Assembly (NCBI GenBank): GCA_002257025.1
Contig: NCHA01000009.1
Span: forward strand, 33,974-97,973
Length of the DNA: 64,000 nucleotides
Reading direction: 5' to 3'
Source: Sphingobacteriales bacterium 16-39-50
GTDB taxonomy: Bacteria > Bacteroidota > Bacteroidia > Sphingobacteriales > Sphingobacteriaceae
The translations under genes and the position numbers were made by a program. Positions 26,838 to 36,414 of this stretch are shown piece by piece. How positions within the stretch are numbered: the first letter of the stretch is position 1; the number at the start of each line of letters is the position of its first letter. The notes under the pieces are model-generated. The model worked only from the letters and a program-made list of their open reading frames with translations, searched no databases and was not told where the DNA came from.

Positions 26838-28412
26838 ATGGTAGAGGTAAGACCAGATGAAGTTTCGGCGATTTTAAGACAACAACTGTCAGGCTTTAAG
26901 TCGGAGGCTGAACTCGAAGAGGTTGGCACCGTGTTACAGGTGGGTGATGGTATCGCACGTGTATACGGTTTAACTAAGGTTCAATCAGGAGAGCTGGTTG
27001 AATTTGATAGCGGTTTACAGGGTATCGTATTAAACCTTGAAGAAGATAACGTGGGTGTTGTATTGCTGGGTGCTTTTGATGAGATTAAAGAAGGCGCTAC
27101 AGTAAAACGTACCAATAAAATTGCTTCCATCAAAGTTGGTGAAGGAATGCTTGGCCGTGTTGTTAATACACTGGGTCAGCCAATTGATGGTAAAGGACCA
27201 ATTTTGGGTGAAACTTACGAGATGCCATTGGAGCGTAAAGCACCGGGTGTAATCTATCGTCAGCCGGTTACTGAGCCATTGCAAACTGGTATCAAGGCAA
27301 TTGATGCAATGATTCCAATTGGCCGCGGACAGCGTGAGCTTGTGATCGGTGATCGTCAAACCGGAAAAACTGCGGTTTGTATTGATACCATCATCAATCA
27401 GAAAGAATTTTATGAAGCAGGTAAGCCTGTATTCTGTATATATGTAGCCATTGGTCAGAAAAACTCTACAGTTGCCCAGATATTAAAAGTATTGGAAGAA
27501 AATGGTGCATTACCATATACCGTGATTGTTGCTGCTTCTGCTGCTGATCCTGCTCCAATGCAGTTCTACGCTCCTTTCGCGGGTGCTGCAATTGGTGAGT
27601 TCTTCCGTGATACCGGCAGACCGGCATTGATCGTTTATGATGATCTTTCAAAGCAGGCTGTTTCTTATCGTGAGGTTTCTCTTTTATTACGTCGTCCTCC
27701 GGGCCGCGAGGCTTATCCTGGAGACGTATTCTACCTGCACAGCCGTTTACTGGAGCGTGCAGCAAAGATCAACCAGAACGACTCTATCGCACAGTCAATG
27801 AATGATCTTCCTGAATCAATTAAGCATATCGTTAAAGGTGGTGGTTCATTAACTGCATTACCTATTATTGAAACTCAGGCAGGTGACGTTTCTGCCTATA
27901 TTCCAACCAACGTAATTTCGATTACTGATGGTCAGATTTTCCTTGAATCTAACTTATTCAACGCAGGTGTTCGTCCGGCTATTAACGTAGGTATTTCGGT
28001 ATCACGTGTCGGTGGTAATGCGCAGATCAAATCGATGAAGAAAGTTGCAGGTACCCTGAAACTTGACCAGGCTCAGTATCGTGAATTAGAGGCTTTCTCT
28101 AAATTCGGTTCTGACCTTGATGCAGCTACTAAATCAGTATTGGATAAAGGTGCACGTAACGTGGAATTGTTAAAGCAGGCACAGTTCTCTCCTGAGACAG
28201 TTGAAAAGCAGGTCGCAATTCTTTACATAGGTACCAAGAACCTGATGAGAAATGTTCCGGTTAACAAGGTGAAAGCTTTCGAAGCAGAATTCATCCAGCA
28301 ATTGGAACAACGTCATCCGGAAGCTTTACAGGGTTTGAAAGCCGGTAAACTTGATGATGCTATTACAGGTGCTCTGGAAACAGTAGCGAAAGAGCTAAGT
28401 GATAAATATTAA
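26838..28412 (+). CDS. atpA: ATP synthase subunit alpha
   Basis: 524 aa. Starts [17 protein letters not shown]; nucleotide-binding P-loop [10 protein letters not shown] near residue 170; arginine-finger region [31 protein letters not shown] and [21 protein letters not shown] are hallmark alpha-subunit segments. It forms the non-catalytic nucleotide sites of F1. The catalytic beta (atpD) and epsilon (atpC) genes are not in this operon. Confidence 0.97.
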   Translation: MVEVRPDEVSAILRQQLSGFKSEAELEEVGTVLQVGDGIARVYGLTKVQSGELVEFDSGLQGIVLNLEEDNVGVVLLGAFDEIKEGATVKRTNKIASIKVGEGMLGRVVNTLGQPIDGKGPILGETYEMPLERKAPGVIYRQPVTEPLQTGIKAIDAMIPIGRGQRELVIGDRQTGKTAVCIDTIINQKEFYEAGKPVFCIYVAIGQKNSTVAQILKVLEENGALPYTVIVAASAADPAPMQFYAPFAGAAIGEFFRDTGRPALIVYDDLSKQAVSYREVSLLLRRPPGREAYPGDVFYLHSRLLERAAKINQNDSIAQSMNDLPESIKHIVKGGGSLTALPIIETQAGDVSAYIPTNVISITDGQIFLESNLFNAGVRPAINVGISVSRVGGNAQIKSMKKVAGTLKLDQAQYRELEAFSKFGSDLDAATKSVLDKGARNVELLKQAQFSPETVEKQVAILYIGTKNLMRNVPVNKVKAFEAEFIQQLEQRHPEALQGLKAGKLDDAITGALETVAKELSDKY

Positions 28413-28420
28413 AAGATATT

Positions 28421-28488
28421 AGTATTGAGTATTGAGTATTGAGAAGAACACATCTCACTACTCATTACTCAGTACTCTATACTCCTTA
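28421..28488 (+). repeat. Mirrored heptamer arrays between atpA and atpG
   Basis: Three exact AGTATTG units at 28421-28441, then after a 12-nt gap five 7-nt units CTCACTA, CTCATTA, CTCAGTA, CTCTATA, CTCCTTA at 28454-28488, ending 2 nt before the atpG ATG. The two blocks are largely complementary (reverse complement of the second reads as TAGTGAG-like units), so the whole spacer can fold into one hairpin. Confidence 0.85.
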
Positions 28489-28490
28489 AA

Positions 28491-29372
28491 ATGGCTAATT
28501 TAAAAGAAGTAAGAAATCGTATAGCATCTGTCAGCTCGACTCAGCAGATCACCAAGGCCATGAAAATGGTTTCTGCAGCAAAGTTGAAACGGGCAACCAG
28601 TGCGATTATTCAGCTGCGTCCTTATGCAAATAAGATGAAAGACATTCTGTCAAATCTTTCTGCAAGTATGGACGGTTCCAATTCTCCATACACTCAGGAG
28701 CGTGAGCCGAATAAAGTATTGATTATCAGTATTTCATCTAATCGTGGTCTTGCAGGTGCATTCAACATGAATGTAATCAAGACGACCAATAATCTGATTT
28801 CAGAAAAATATTCAGAGCAACTCCGTAAAGGCAATGTTCATATTGTTGCTATTGGTAAAAAAGTTCAGGATTTTTATGAGAAGCGAAAATTTACAGTCAT
28901 TGGTAATAACAATGAATTATTCAGTGATCTGAGTTTTGAAAATACTTCTAAGATTACTGAATCTGTAATGTCTGCTTTTGCTAAAGGTGATTACGACAGG
29001 GTTGAACTAGTGTATAATCAATTCAGAAATGCTGCTGTTCAGATTCTTACAACCGAGCAATTATTGCCTGTACCTAAATCGGATAACCTTACGGCGAAAA
29101 CAACACAGGTTGATTATATACTCGAGCCTTCACAGGAGGAGATTGTTGAACAGCTGATCCCTAAATCAATCAAAACACAGGTTTATAAAGCAGTGCTTGA
29201 TTCACATGCTTCTGAGCATGGTGCACGTATGACGGCAATGGATAAGGCAACTGAAAATGCGGGCGACTTGTTGAAAGCTTTAAAGCTTTCTTACAACCAG
29301 GCCAGACAAGCTGCTATTACAACTGAGTTGACAGAGATCGTAAGTGGTGCAGCTGCTTTATCGAACGGTTAA
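28491..29372 (+). CDS. atpG: ATP synthase subunit gamma
   Basis: 293 aa. N-terminal helix LKEVRNRIASVSSTQQITKAMKMV and C-terminal helix MTAMDKATENAGDLLKALKL form the rotor coiled coil; ISSNRGLAGAFN is the conserved central segment. It turns inside the alpha3beta3 ring. Last ATP synthase gene here. Its start is preceded by a 7-nt repeat array rather than a ribosome-binding site. Confidence 0.95.
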   Translation: MANLKEVRNRIASVSSTQQITKAMKMVSAAKLKRATSAIIQLRPYANKMKDILSNLSASMDGSNSPYTQEREPNKVLIISISSNRGLAGAFNMNVIKTTNNLISEKYSEQLRKGNVHIVAIGKKVQDFYEKRKFTVIGNNNELFSDLSFENTSKITESVMSAFAKGDYDRVELVYNQFRNAAVQILTTEQLLPVPKSDNLTAKTTQVDYILEPSQEEIVEQLIPKSIKTQVYKAVLDSHASEHGARMTAMDKATENAGDLLKALKLSYNQARQAAITTELTEIVSGAAALSNG

Positions 29373-29439
29373 TATTTAGCAGTTTCAGTTTTGAACTGTA
29401 AAATAGATTTGTAAATTTATACCTTCTCAATAAAAGGAA

Positions 29440-29649
29440 ATGGAAAACACATCAAACAACAATAACTCTACCGCTGAAGCTAATGATCCTTCACATTATA
29501 CCACTATTACTGTAGGTATAGTAATCGGTCTTATCGGTATCTTTTTACGTTTTACCGGTACATGGCCTATGATCGACATGGTGTCGAACATTATTTGGGT
29601 TGTTGGAATTGTAATCTGCTTAAGATCAGTTTTAAAAATATTAAAATAA
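29440..29649 (+). CDS. Small two-helix membrane protein, unknown
   Basis: 69 aa. Asn/Ser-rich polar N-terminus (MENTSNNNNSTAEANDPSHY), then two hydrophobic segments, ITVGIVIGLIGIFLRFTG and MVSNIIWVVGIVICLRSVL. I do not recognise a family. It lies 67 bp after atpG and just before an intrinsic terminator, so it may be the last gene of the atp transcript, although a link with ATP synthase is not shown. Confidence 0.6.
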   Translation: MENTSNNNNSTAEANDPSHYTTITVGIVIGLIGIFLRFTGTWPMIDMVSNIIWVVGIVICLRSVLKILK

Positions 29650-29665
29650 ACTTGTTTTAAGGTGA

Positions 29666-29702
29666 AGGGCTCATATCCTAGCGGTTATGGGCCTTTTTTT
29701 AT
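29666..29702 (+). terminator. Intrinsic terminator after the atp region
   Basis: Stem AGGGCTCATA (29666-29675) with TATGGGCCTT (29686-29695), 10 bp with two wobble pairs and a 10-nt loop, running into a T-tract that extends to 29700. It overlaps the end of the convergent patatin gene. Confidence 0.85.
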
Positions 29703-30472
29703 TTTGCGGCAAGCAGACTTTTAAGTTTAGGATCTGTTTTTAGTTTTCTTAAAGCCGCTTCATAAGCTAACCAGTAGATCTCTTCAGTTTTTCTAACATC
29801 AAATACACTGGTTGCCCCCATACCGTGGGGTTCAATTATTACATCGCAATATCCTGCTTTCACAGCCATATCTGAATTGATTGACATGATAATTGACCGT
29901 TCAACGAGCCTGCGATAGCTTTCAATTCTATCAGCTTCAGGCAGGTGGTTGCAGGATGAACCGATTATAAAATCGCATTCTGATTTTATTGGCTCTACCG
30001 GGAAATTATTTAAAATGCCACCATCGATATAAATTTTTCCGCCTATATGGATTGGTTTAAAAAAGACAGGTATAGCGCTTGAAGCTAATATGGGATTGAT
30101 TAATTCACCGGAACGGAAATAGGCTACTTTACATTCATTAAAATTTGTAGCAGTAATTACAGTAGGAATCTTCAAGCCTTCGAATGAATCATGCGGAAGA
30201 TATTCCAGAAGTAAAGTCCTGATTTTATCCAGTGACATCAGTCCTTTAGCTCCGAAAGCAGGTCTGATGTATTTATAAAGATGGGTCTTCATAAAGACCT
30301 TGAGGATTTCGGCAGGTTCAATGCCTTGTGCGAAGAGTGCGCCAACAATCGAGCCTGCACTGGTTCCACTGATCATGTCAAATTTAATCCCAGCTTCTGT
30401 AAGAGCCTGGAGAACACCTAAATGTGCTACGCCACGTATTCCACCTCCGGAAAGTACCAGACCTATTTTCAT
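29699..30472 (-). CDS. Patatin-like phospholipase
   Basis: 257 aa from the ATG at 30472 (a TTG directly before it is unlikely to be used). All patatin motifs are present: oxyanion loop SGGGIRGVAHLG, nucleophile elbow GTSAGS, catalytic Asp in YIDGGILNNFP. This makes it a Ser-Asp dyad lipid acyl hydrolase of the RssA/YlbK-like cytoplasmic group; there is no signal peptide. Physiological substrate is not known. Convergent with the atp transcript. Confidence 0.9.
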   Translation of the reverse strand: MKIGLVLSGGGIRGVAHLGVLQALTEAGIKFDMISGTSAGSIVGALFAQGIEPAEILKVFMKTHLYKYIRPAFGAKGLMSLDKIRTLLLEYLPHDSFEGLKIPTVITATNFNECKVAYFRSGELINPILASSAIPVFFKPIHIGGKIYIDGGILNNFPVEPIKSECDFIIGSSCNHLPEADRIESYRRLVERSIIMSINSDMAVKAGYCDVIIEPHGMGATSVFDVRKTEEIYWLAYEAALRKLKTDPKLKSLLAAK

Positions 30473-30621
30473 CAAAATATAATTATTCGTTACTATTTAT
30501 TTTTTAAATGGCACTCATGCTTGCTTCGCAGGTTGTTTTTTAATGGTTATGAAGCTTGCATGATCTTATTCATTCCGGTTTGTGAGTGGTAAGCTCATGC
30601 AGGTTTCATTTGTTTATGCCG

Positions 30622-31650
30622 TTAATCTCTTGGTTTGTATTTAGATCCGGCAAGAATTTTTTGCGCATCTTTCTCAAGCATTAGTTCCTGAAGACTAATA
30701 TCCGGATTCTTTTCCATGTATTGTCTGACGATTTGCCAACCGGTCCAGACCCCCAGTTTTGGAGCAGAAGAGGAGTTCTCACCAATCCCGGGAGTGAATG
30801 GAGCCTCAGCCAGATATTTCTGAATTTTAAGATAATCGCTTTCGAACAGAAGTTCATTATCCAGAAAATATGCCCAAATTCCGGCTTCAGAATCCTTGCA
30901 CCACTGTAGCTGTTCGGTGGTATAGCCTATTTTCAGAATGTCGGGAGTTTCAGGCAAAACGGAGTCCATAAAATATAGAATTTTGCCATTGTAGATCATT
31001 TTTGAGATCAGATTTCGATCTGCATCATTCTCAGGGAACATCTCTTCACGGATGAAGGCCTCAATTACCCGGGGGCTAATATTCTCGGGACTGAATCTTC
31101 TGGAAATGTATTGAGGAATACTCTGTCTTAAAGCCGGATAGAACCGGTTGCCATTCTTTCCCAGAAACATGTCGAGACCAATTCCGATATAATCATTACC
31201 GATGGGTGTTTGTACTGCAAATCCCGAAATAAAACTGATTAGACGAGGGAATTTTTGCTTTGGGTAATAGTAGCGGATATACCTGAATGCCTGATCCAGC
31301 TCGAGCTGCTGCTTTTCCAGATCAGGGAATGTTTTGTCAACTGTTGACCGAAGTTCCAGGTAATCCTTATTTCCAAGTATTGTACGAAGATTACTGTAAT
31401 AGGTCGTGTCTCCGGTATATCCGGCGCTGATCATCTTTTCCATATAATCATCGTAGAACCAGGTATATTTTTTTCTGAGATCGGGAGCTTTTACTGCTAT
31501 GGAATCAGGATTTACGCCATTGAGTTCCTGATCAAACCGTTCAATAGGAATACTGACTTTGATCTTGCTGATATCCGGTGACTTTTTGTTATTGCAGGAA
31601 AGAGCTGCAAGGCATATAAAAAAAAACAGGTAAATTTGAAGGTGTCTCAT
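30622..31650 (-). CDS. gldB: Gliding motility lipoprotein GldB
   Basis: 342 aa with a lipoprotein signal peptide ending LAALSC (Cys19). The body matches GldB: VSIPIERFDQELN near residue 35, FPRLISFISGF, DYIGIGLDMFLG, YISRRFSPENI, GKILYFMDSVLP and the C-terminal PRLGVWTGW-like motif (APKLGVWTGWQIVRQYM). GldB is required for gliding in Flavobacterium johnsoniae; its biochemical role is unclear. It is divergent from nadE. In flavobacteria gldB, nadE and gldC are neighbours; no gldC is seen here. Confidence 0.88.
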   Translation of the reverse strand: MRHLQIYLFFFICLAALSCNNKKSPDISKIKVSIPIERFDQELNGVNPDSIAVKAPDLRKKYTWFYDDYMEKMISAGYTGDTTYYSNLRTILGNKDYLELRSTVDKTFPDLEKQQLELDQAFRYIRYYYPKQKFPRLISFISGFAVQTPIGNDYIGIGLDMFLGKNGNRFYPALRQSIPQYISRRFSPENISPRVIEAFIREEMFPENDADRNLISKMIYNGKILYFMDSVLPETPDILKIGYTTEQLQWCKDSEAGIWAYFLDNELLFESDYLKIQKYLAEAPFTPGIGENSSSAPKLGVWTGWQIVRQYMEKNPDISLQELMLEKDAQKILAGSKYKPRD

Positions 31651-31759
31651 GGATACGGATTATCTGCTAAATTATAAAAATGCTCATGAAATATTTACTG
31701 TCCTGCTTCTTAAACAGGCCGGAAAAAATTCATAGCCTTTCATATTAACTAATTACAGG

Positions 31760-33400
31760 ATGAAGATTGCGCTAGCTCAGCTAAATTACATTATTGGCGA
31801 CTTTGAACATAATACACAGAAAATAATAGAGGCTATTCAGGATGCGCGGGAAAAGGGTGCAAATCTGGTAGTTTTCGCGGAGTTGTCTGTATGTGGCTAT
31901 TCACCGAGGGATTTTCTTGAATTTTCTGAGTTTATAGAACTATCTAAGCAATCAGCAGAGGAAATAGCAGCTGCCTGTACGGATATAGCCTGCATCCTGG
32001 GGCTTCCAACTCCAAATCCAAAAATCGAAGGAAAGGATCTTTACAATTCGGCATGGTTCATTGAGAATACTGAGATAAAGGCGGTGGTGAACAAGGCCTT
32101 ATTGCCAAATTATGATGTTTTTGATGAATATCGTTATTTCGAACCTTCGGTAGATTTCGGCTGTGTAGACTTTATGGGGCATAAAATTGCTTTGACTATC
32201 TGTGAAGATCTGTGGAATATCAATGATAATCCAATGTACACAATTTGTCCTATGGATGAGCTCATTAAAGAGAAACCTGATCTGATGATAAATATTGCCG
32301 CTTCTCCTTTCGCATATAATCATGATGAAGAAAGGGTACGAATACTCGGCGACAATTGCCGGAAATACAAACTACCACTGTTCTATGTGAATCAGGTTGG
32401 AGCACAGACTGAAATCATTTTCGATGGTGGCTCATTGGTTTTCGATGAATCCGGGATGCTCCTGGATGAAATGGCCTATTTCTCAGAAGATCTGAAGATA
32501 TATGAGTTTGAAGACAGGAAAGTTAAAGGCTTTGAACCAAAGGTACATGATGCCCAGAATGATATCGATCAGGTTCATGATGCGCTGATACTCGGAATTA
32601 AGGATTATTTCCAGAAATCAGGTTTCAGCAAAGCAATACTAGGACTTTCAGGTGGTATAGATTCGGCCCTGGTATGTGCTCTGGCTGCAGAAGCTCTTGG
32701 CCCTGAAAATGTAATGGCAGTGCTAATGCCATCAGAGTTTTCTACTGACCATTCTGTACAGGATGCATTGGATCTGGTTAAGAACCTGGGCTGTAAACAT
32801 GAAATCATACCGATCCGGGAAGCAGCCTCAGCATTTGGAAATATGATGAAGCCGGTATTTAAAGACCTGCCTTTTAATGTTGCTGAAGAGAATATCCAGG
32901 CAAGGAGCAGGGCAATTATTGTAATGGCGATGTCGAATAAGTTTGGGTACATATTGCTTAATACTTCCAATAAGAGTGAGTGTGCTGTAGGCTATGGCAC
33001 CTTATACGGAGATATGGCAGGAGCTATTGCGGTACTTGGAGATGTTTATAAAACTCAGGTATATAAATTGTCTAATTATATTAATCGTGAAAGGGAAATT
33101 ATACCAATGAATAGTATTACAAAACCACCCTCAGCCGAATTACGCCCCGGGCAAAAAGATTCGGATTCACTTCCTGAGTATGATATTCTCGATGCAATAT
33201 TATTTCAATACATCGAACTTAAGAAGAGCTCTTCAGCTATAATTGAACAAGGATTTGATGAAAACCTTGTAAAAAGGGTACTACGAATGGTTAATGTTGC
33301 CGAATTTAAAAGAAACCAGGCTCCACCAATTTTACGGGTTTCGCCTAAAGCTTTTGGGATGGGCAGGAGACTGCCGATTGTGGGAAAATACCTTAGTTAG
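31760..33400 (+). CDS. nadE: Glutamine-dependent NAD+ synthetase
   Basis: 546 aa two-domain enzyme. N-terminal nitrilase-type glutaminase with the Glu41-Lys112-Cys148 triad (VFAELSVCGY, NKALLPNYDVFDE, ALTICEDLWN). C-terminal synthetase with ATP pyrophosphatase P-loop LGLSGGIDSALV near residue 296, and NTSNKSECAVGYGTLYGDMAG. It amidates nicotinic acid adenine dinucleotide using glutamine, the last step in NAD synthesis. A perfect-stem terminator follows. Confidence 0.96.
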   Translation: MKIALAQLNYIIGDFEHNTQKIIEAIQDAREKGANLVVFAELSVCGYSPRDFLEFSEFIELSKQSAEEIAAACTDIACILGLPTPNPKIEGKDLYNSAWFIENTEIKAVVNKALLPNYDVFDEYRYFEPSVDFGCVDFMGHKIALTICEDLWNINDNPMYTICPMDELIKEKPDLMINIAASPFAYNHDEERVRILGDNCRKYKLPLFYVNQVGAQTEIIFDGGSLVFDESGMLLDEMAYFSEDLKIYEFEDRKVKGFEPKVHDAQNDIDQVHDALILGIKDYFQKSGFSKAILGLSGGIDSALVCALAAEALGPENVMAVLMPSEFSTDHSVQDALDLVKNLGCKHEIIPIREAASAFGNMMKPVFKDLPFNVAEENIQARSRAIIVMAMSNKFGYILLNTSNKSECAVGYGTLYGDMAGAIAVLGDVYKTQVYKLSNYINREREIIPMNSITKPPSAELRPGQKDSDSLPEYDILDAILFQYIELKKSSSAIIEQGFDENLVKRVLRMVNVAEFKRNQAPPILRVSPKAFGMGRRLPIVGKYLS

Positions 33401-33434
33401 TTGACACCCAGTAGCTATCGGGTTGACAGTTGAG

Positions 33435-33468
33435 AATTCTCCACCAGATAGCTTTCTGGTGGAGAATT
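33435..33468. terminator. Terminator-like hairpin between convergent genes
   Basis: 13-bp perfect stem AATTCTCCACCAG (33435-33447) with CTGGTGGAGAATT (33456-33468), 8-nt loop, followed by GAAAATTT. It lies between nadE (+) and the sugar-isomerase gene (-). The left arm overlaps two 7-nt repeat units (TTGACAG, TTGAGAA at 33423-33436), so it may be built from the repeat family. Confidence 0.7.
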
Positions 33469-33494
33469 GAAAATTTACTATTCTCTATCCTGCC

Positions 33495-34460
33495 CTAAAT
33501 CATTGATGTCCTTACGCGTTCAAGCAGAGCTTTGGTTTTCAGGATACCCTCATACTCACCCAATTGGTCACCTTCATATTCAATACCCACATAGCCTTTA
33601 AATCCTGAATCCTTAACAATTTTAAGCATTCTACTATAATCGGTTTCGACGCAATTACCTTGTGCATCAAAGTCCATAGATTTTGCACTTACTGCTTTGG
33701 CATAAGCCATCATTTCATAAGTACCTTTATATTTATCATATTCTTCAATACATTTATTCTTACTATCACGAGTGAGGCAAAAGTTATTAAAGTCAGGTAG
33801 GGTACCTACATTTTTCATTCCTACATTCTTCATTACAGTAGAAAGCCAGTAACCATTTGAACTATATCCTCCATGGTTTTCAACGATGACATTGATATTC
33901 TCTTTTACAGCATACTCGCCTAAAAGTCCGAGACCCTCAATAGCAGCCTTCTGTACATCTTCTGCGCTGCCTACCCCATAAGCATTCACCCGGATAGAGC
34001 TGCAGCCCAGATATTTGGCAGCCTCTACCCACTTTTTATGGTTATCTACAGCCTGGGTGCGTTTTGCGGTATCGAGTTCTCCTAAATTGCCTTCTCCATC
34101 ACACATTATCAAATGATTCTTTACACCATTATCAGAGCAGCGCTTCAGTAATTCATTCAGGTATGCGGTGTCCTTTGCTTTATCCTTGAAAAATGTGTTT
34201 ACATATTCCACTGCACTGATACCAAATTCTTTTTTTGTTATCACCGGAAAATCCAGATTGTCTATTTTTTTGCTGCGAAGTGTTCTGTGTAATGACCACT
34301 GTGCAAGAGAGATCTCGAAAAATGAGTTTTTTATATCTGCCGCGTTTGAATGATTGCGCGGGTTCATTTTCCCTGAACATGAATAAAATGCAGAGGGCAA
34401 AATTACAATTCCTGCAAGGCCTGTGACCTGTTGTATGAATTTACGGCGGTTGTTAGACAT
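33495..34460 (-). CDS. Exported sugar phosphate isomerase/epimerase-like protein
   Basis: 321 aa. N-terminus NNRRKFIQQVTGLAG is a Tat-like signal with twin arginines; a Cys in FYSCSG may give lipidation. The rest is an AP-endonuclease-2/xylose-isomerase TIM barrel: FGISAVEYVNTF, IRVNAYGVG, VIVENHGGYSSNG, NFCLTRDSKN, MDFDAQGN and VGIEYEGDQLGEYEG, with metal-binding Glu/Asp/His in the usual places. Likely a periplasmic or membrane-associated sugar isomerase or epimerase; the substrate is unknown. Confidence 0.8.
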   Translation of the reverse strand: MSNNRRKFIQQVTGLAGIVILPSAFYSCSGKMNPRNHSNAADIKNSFFEISLAQWSLHRTLRSKKIDNLDFPVITKKEFGISAVEYVNTFFKDKAKDTAYLNELLKRCSDNGVKNHLIMCDGEGNLGELDTAKRTQAVDNHKKWVEAAKYLGCSSIRVNAYGVGSAEDVQKAAIEGLGLLGEYAVKENINVIVENHGGYSSNGYWLSTVMKNVGMKNVGTLPDFNNFCLTRDSKNKCIEEYDKYKGTYEMMAYAKAVSAKSMDFDAQGNCVETDYSRMLKIVKDSGFKGYVGIEYEGDQLGEYEGILKTKALLERVRTSMI

Positions 34461-34794
34461 GTATCGCTTTTTTAAATTGGTGAATTTTGAATTTACGATA
34501 AATAAAATTATGGTGAAAATTTAAGGGAGATAATATTTAGTGGTCAATAATTGAAATCGTGTTTTAAATGCTTGAATTAATCATTTATCATAGAACCGTC
34601 AGATGCTTGTAACAAAGCTGCAAATTGAATATTTTGCCCATCAAAATACGTTCCTTTGTACAGTGAATTAATGAATTATAAAGGTTCTGTGATCCTTATA
34701 TAAAGCACGAATCTGAGTAAGATCTGGTTTTTAGTTTAGTTTTAGTTTAGTGAGATCCGTTCTGAAAAGAACGGATCTTTGTTTTTAAAACTCC
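34461..34794. other. 334-bp gene-free stretch; possible small RNA on + strand
   Basis: No ORF of note. The right end carries an intrinsic terminator reading on the plus strand (34753-34786), yet no plus-strand gene lies upstream. Upstream there is AT-rich sequence with TTTG boxes near 34652, a distant pair ATAGAACC (34588-34595) / GGTTCTGT (34683-34690), and a direct repeat of TTTTAGTTTAG just before the terminator. This arrangement fits a short non-coding transcript of unknown type ending at 34786. The left part probably holds the promoter of the minus-strand isomerase gene. Confidence 0.3.
34753..34786 (+). terminator. Orphan intrinsic terminator
   Basis: Perfect 11-bp stem AGATCCGTTCT (34753-34763) and AGAACGGATCT (34768-34778), GAAA loop, then TTGTTTTT. 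The T-tract is on the plus-strand side. On the minus strand, after the lnt stop at 34795, the hairpin is followed by CACTAAAC, which is a poor terminator tail. Confidence 0.75.
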
Positions 34795-36414
34795 TCAGAA
34801 TTTTCGCTTTTTCAATAGAGCTATTATTAAAATAAGTGCAAATACACCACTTCCTATTGATCCGCCTCTGGCTATATAATCACCAAATCTGACATAAAAA
34901 CTTAGCTCTTCATTCAGATTGATATCCTGTTTAAGAGCTCCCTGAACCCACCACTTGCTTCGCTGAACAATATCACCACGCTGATTAATAAATGCTGAAA
35001 TTCCGGTGTTTGCCGACCTTGCTACCCATCTTCTGGTTTCGATTGCCCTTAGTTTGGCATAGTGGAGGTGCTGATCTTTGCCTGAAGTATTTCCCCACCA
35101 GCCATCATTGGTTATGATTGCAATGAACTGTGCGTCTTTTTTTATGTAGTCGGCTACGTATTCACCCCATATCGATTCATAACAAATTACAGGAGCAGAA
35201 CCGATTCCACTTTGGGAATAAAATACCGAGGGTTCATCCTGCTTTCCATAACTCCCGGTTGCTCCTCCAAATGCAGCAAAAGCAGGTTTTAAAAATGATA
35301 ATGCGTTCGAAAAGGGGGTTTGTTCGACACCCGGGACAAGTTTCGACTTATGATAGAATTGCAGGGTGCCTGAATTTTCTATAGATACCGCAGCATTGAA
35401 CACATCAAAATAAATTCCGCTATTTTTGTTGTATCGTGCAGTCACTGTTGCAGCTGAATCATAAATGGAAAAACTCTCAATTCCGGAGATTAGATTTGCA
35501 TTTTTGTACTCATTCAGAAAATTCTGAATTGTTTTAAAACTTTCGTCCTCCCTGAATGTTTTCTCCTCAGTACCCTGTGATATTGCAGTTTCCGGCCAGA
35601 TGAAATATTCGGTATTGCTTTGCCCCACTGAATCAGAAAGATGAATCAATCGATTAATTTGTTCGGAAGGAGGCATGCTTCCGAATTTTTTATATGGATC
35701 GATGTTAGGTTGTACGACAACAATATTAGCAGGATTTGATTTTTCAGTGTGGGTGAAATAAATGAATAGTGAAATTAATACCGGTAATGTGACCAGTATT
35801 ATTGTTGGTAAAATCAACCTGGTTTTATTCATTTTTAAAGTACCTGCCTTTAGGGCCTGCCAGATCTCAAAAAATAAAATATTTGAGAGGAGTACCCATA
35901 AGGTGCCACCGTATACACCGGTATACTCATACCATTGAACCAACTGATGAGTAGCTGCGAAACCATTTCCGAGGTTCATCCAGGGGAATGCGAGGTCCCA
36001 GCTTTGATGCAGGTATTCGTAGCCAATCCAGAAACAGATTAGTCCGGCATAGCTCCATACTTTTGAAGTGATTAATCTTAGTCTGTAGTAAAGCCAGAAT
36101 GCAAAAGTCATTAAAACTGCTCCCAAACCAAAGGGGATCAGTGAAATAAGGGCAGCCACCCAGGTAGGCATTGCCGAATCCAGGGAATTGAAAACCCAGT
36201 AAATACTGGCTGTATTCCATGCAAAAAAGCAAAGAAAGGCTGTCCGGAAAATCAATTTTCCTTTTTTCTTTGCTTGCGCACCAATGATGTTTTCGGTTGC
36301 CAGTAAAATAGGAACAAGTGCTATCAGAAGAATTGGAGAGCTGAATGGAATCGGTGGCCAGGCGAACCAAAGTAAGAAGGCGCTTAAAAATACAAGCTGA
36401 TAATTTCTTTTCAT
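34795..36414 (-). CDS. lnt: Apolipoprotein N-acyltransferase
   Basis: 539 aa from the ATG at 36414, which shares one base with the upstream stop (TGATG). N-terminal six to seven transmembrane helices include the WDLAFPWMNLGNGFA segment; the periplasmic nitrilase-type domain has the catalytic triad Glu (YFIWPETAIS), Lys (YHKSKLVPGVEQTPF) and Cys (APVICYESIWGEY); one final transmembrane helix. It adds the third acyl chain to lipoproteins. Relevant here because GldB, GldK and the SprE-like protein are lipoproteins. Confidence 0.93.
   Translation of the reverse strand: MKRNYQLVFLSAFLLWFAWPPIPFSSPILLIALVPILLATENIIGAQAKKKGKLIFRTAFLCFFAWNTASIYWVFNSLDSAMPTWVAALISLIPFGLGAVLMTFAFWLYYRLRLITSKVWSYAGLICFWIGYEYLHQSWDLAFPWMNLGNGFAATHQLVQWYEYTGVYGGTLWVLLSNILFFEIWQALKAGTLKMNKTRLILPTIILVTLPVLISLFIYFTHTEKSNPANIVVVQPNIDPYKKFGSMPPSEQINRLIHLSDSVGQSNTEYFIWPETAISQGTEEKTFREDESFKTIQNFLNEYKNANLISGIESFSIYDSAATVTARYNKNSGIYFDVFNAAVSIENSGTLQFYHKSKLVPGVEQTPFSNALSFLKPAFAAFGGATGSYGKQDEPSVFYSQSGIGSAPVICYESIWGEYVADYIKKDAQFIAIITNDGWWGNTSGKDQHLHYAKLRAIETRRWVARSANTGISAFINQRGDIVQRSKWWVQGALKQDINLNEELSFYVRFGDYIARGGSIGSGVFALILIIALLKKRKF

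Noticed and set aside
34461..34794. tRNA gene upstream of the orphan terminator
   Set aside because: No acceptor-stem complementarity, no TTCRA loop and no CCA end could be found by eye.
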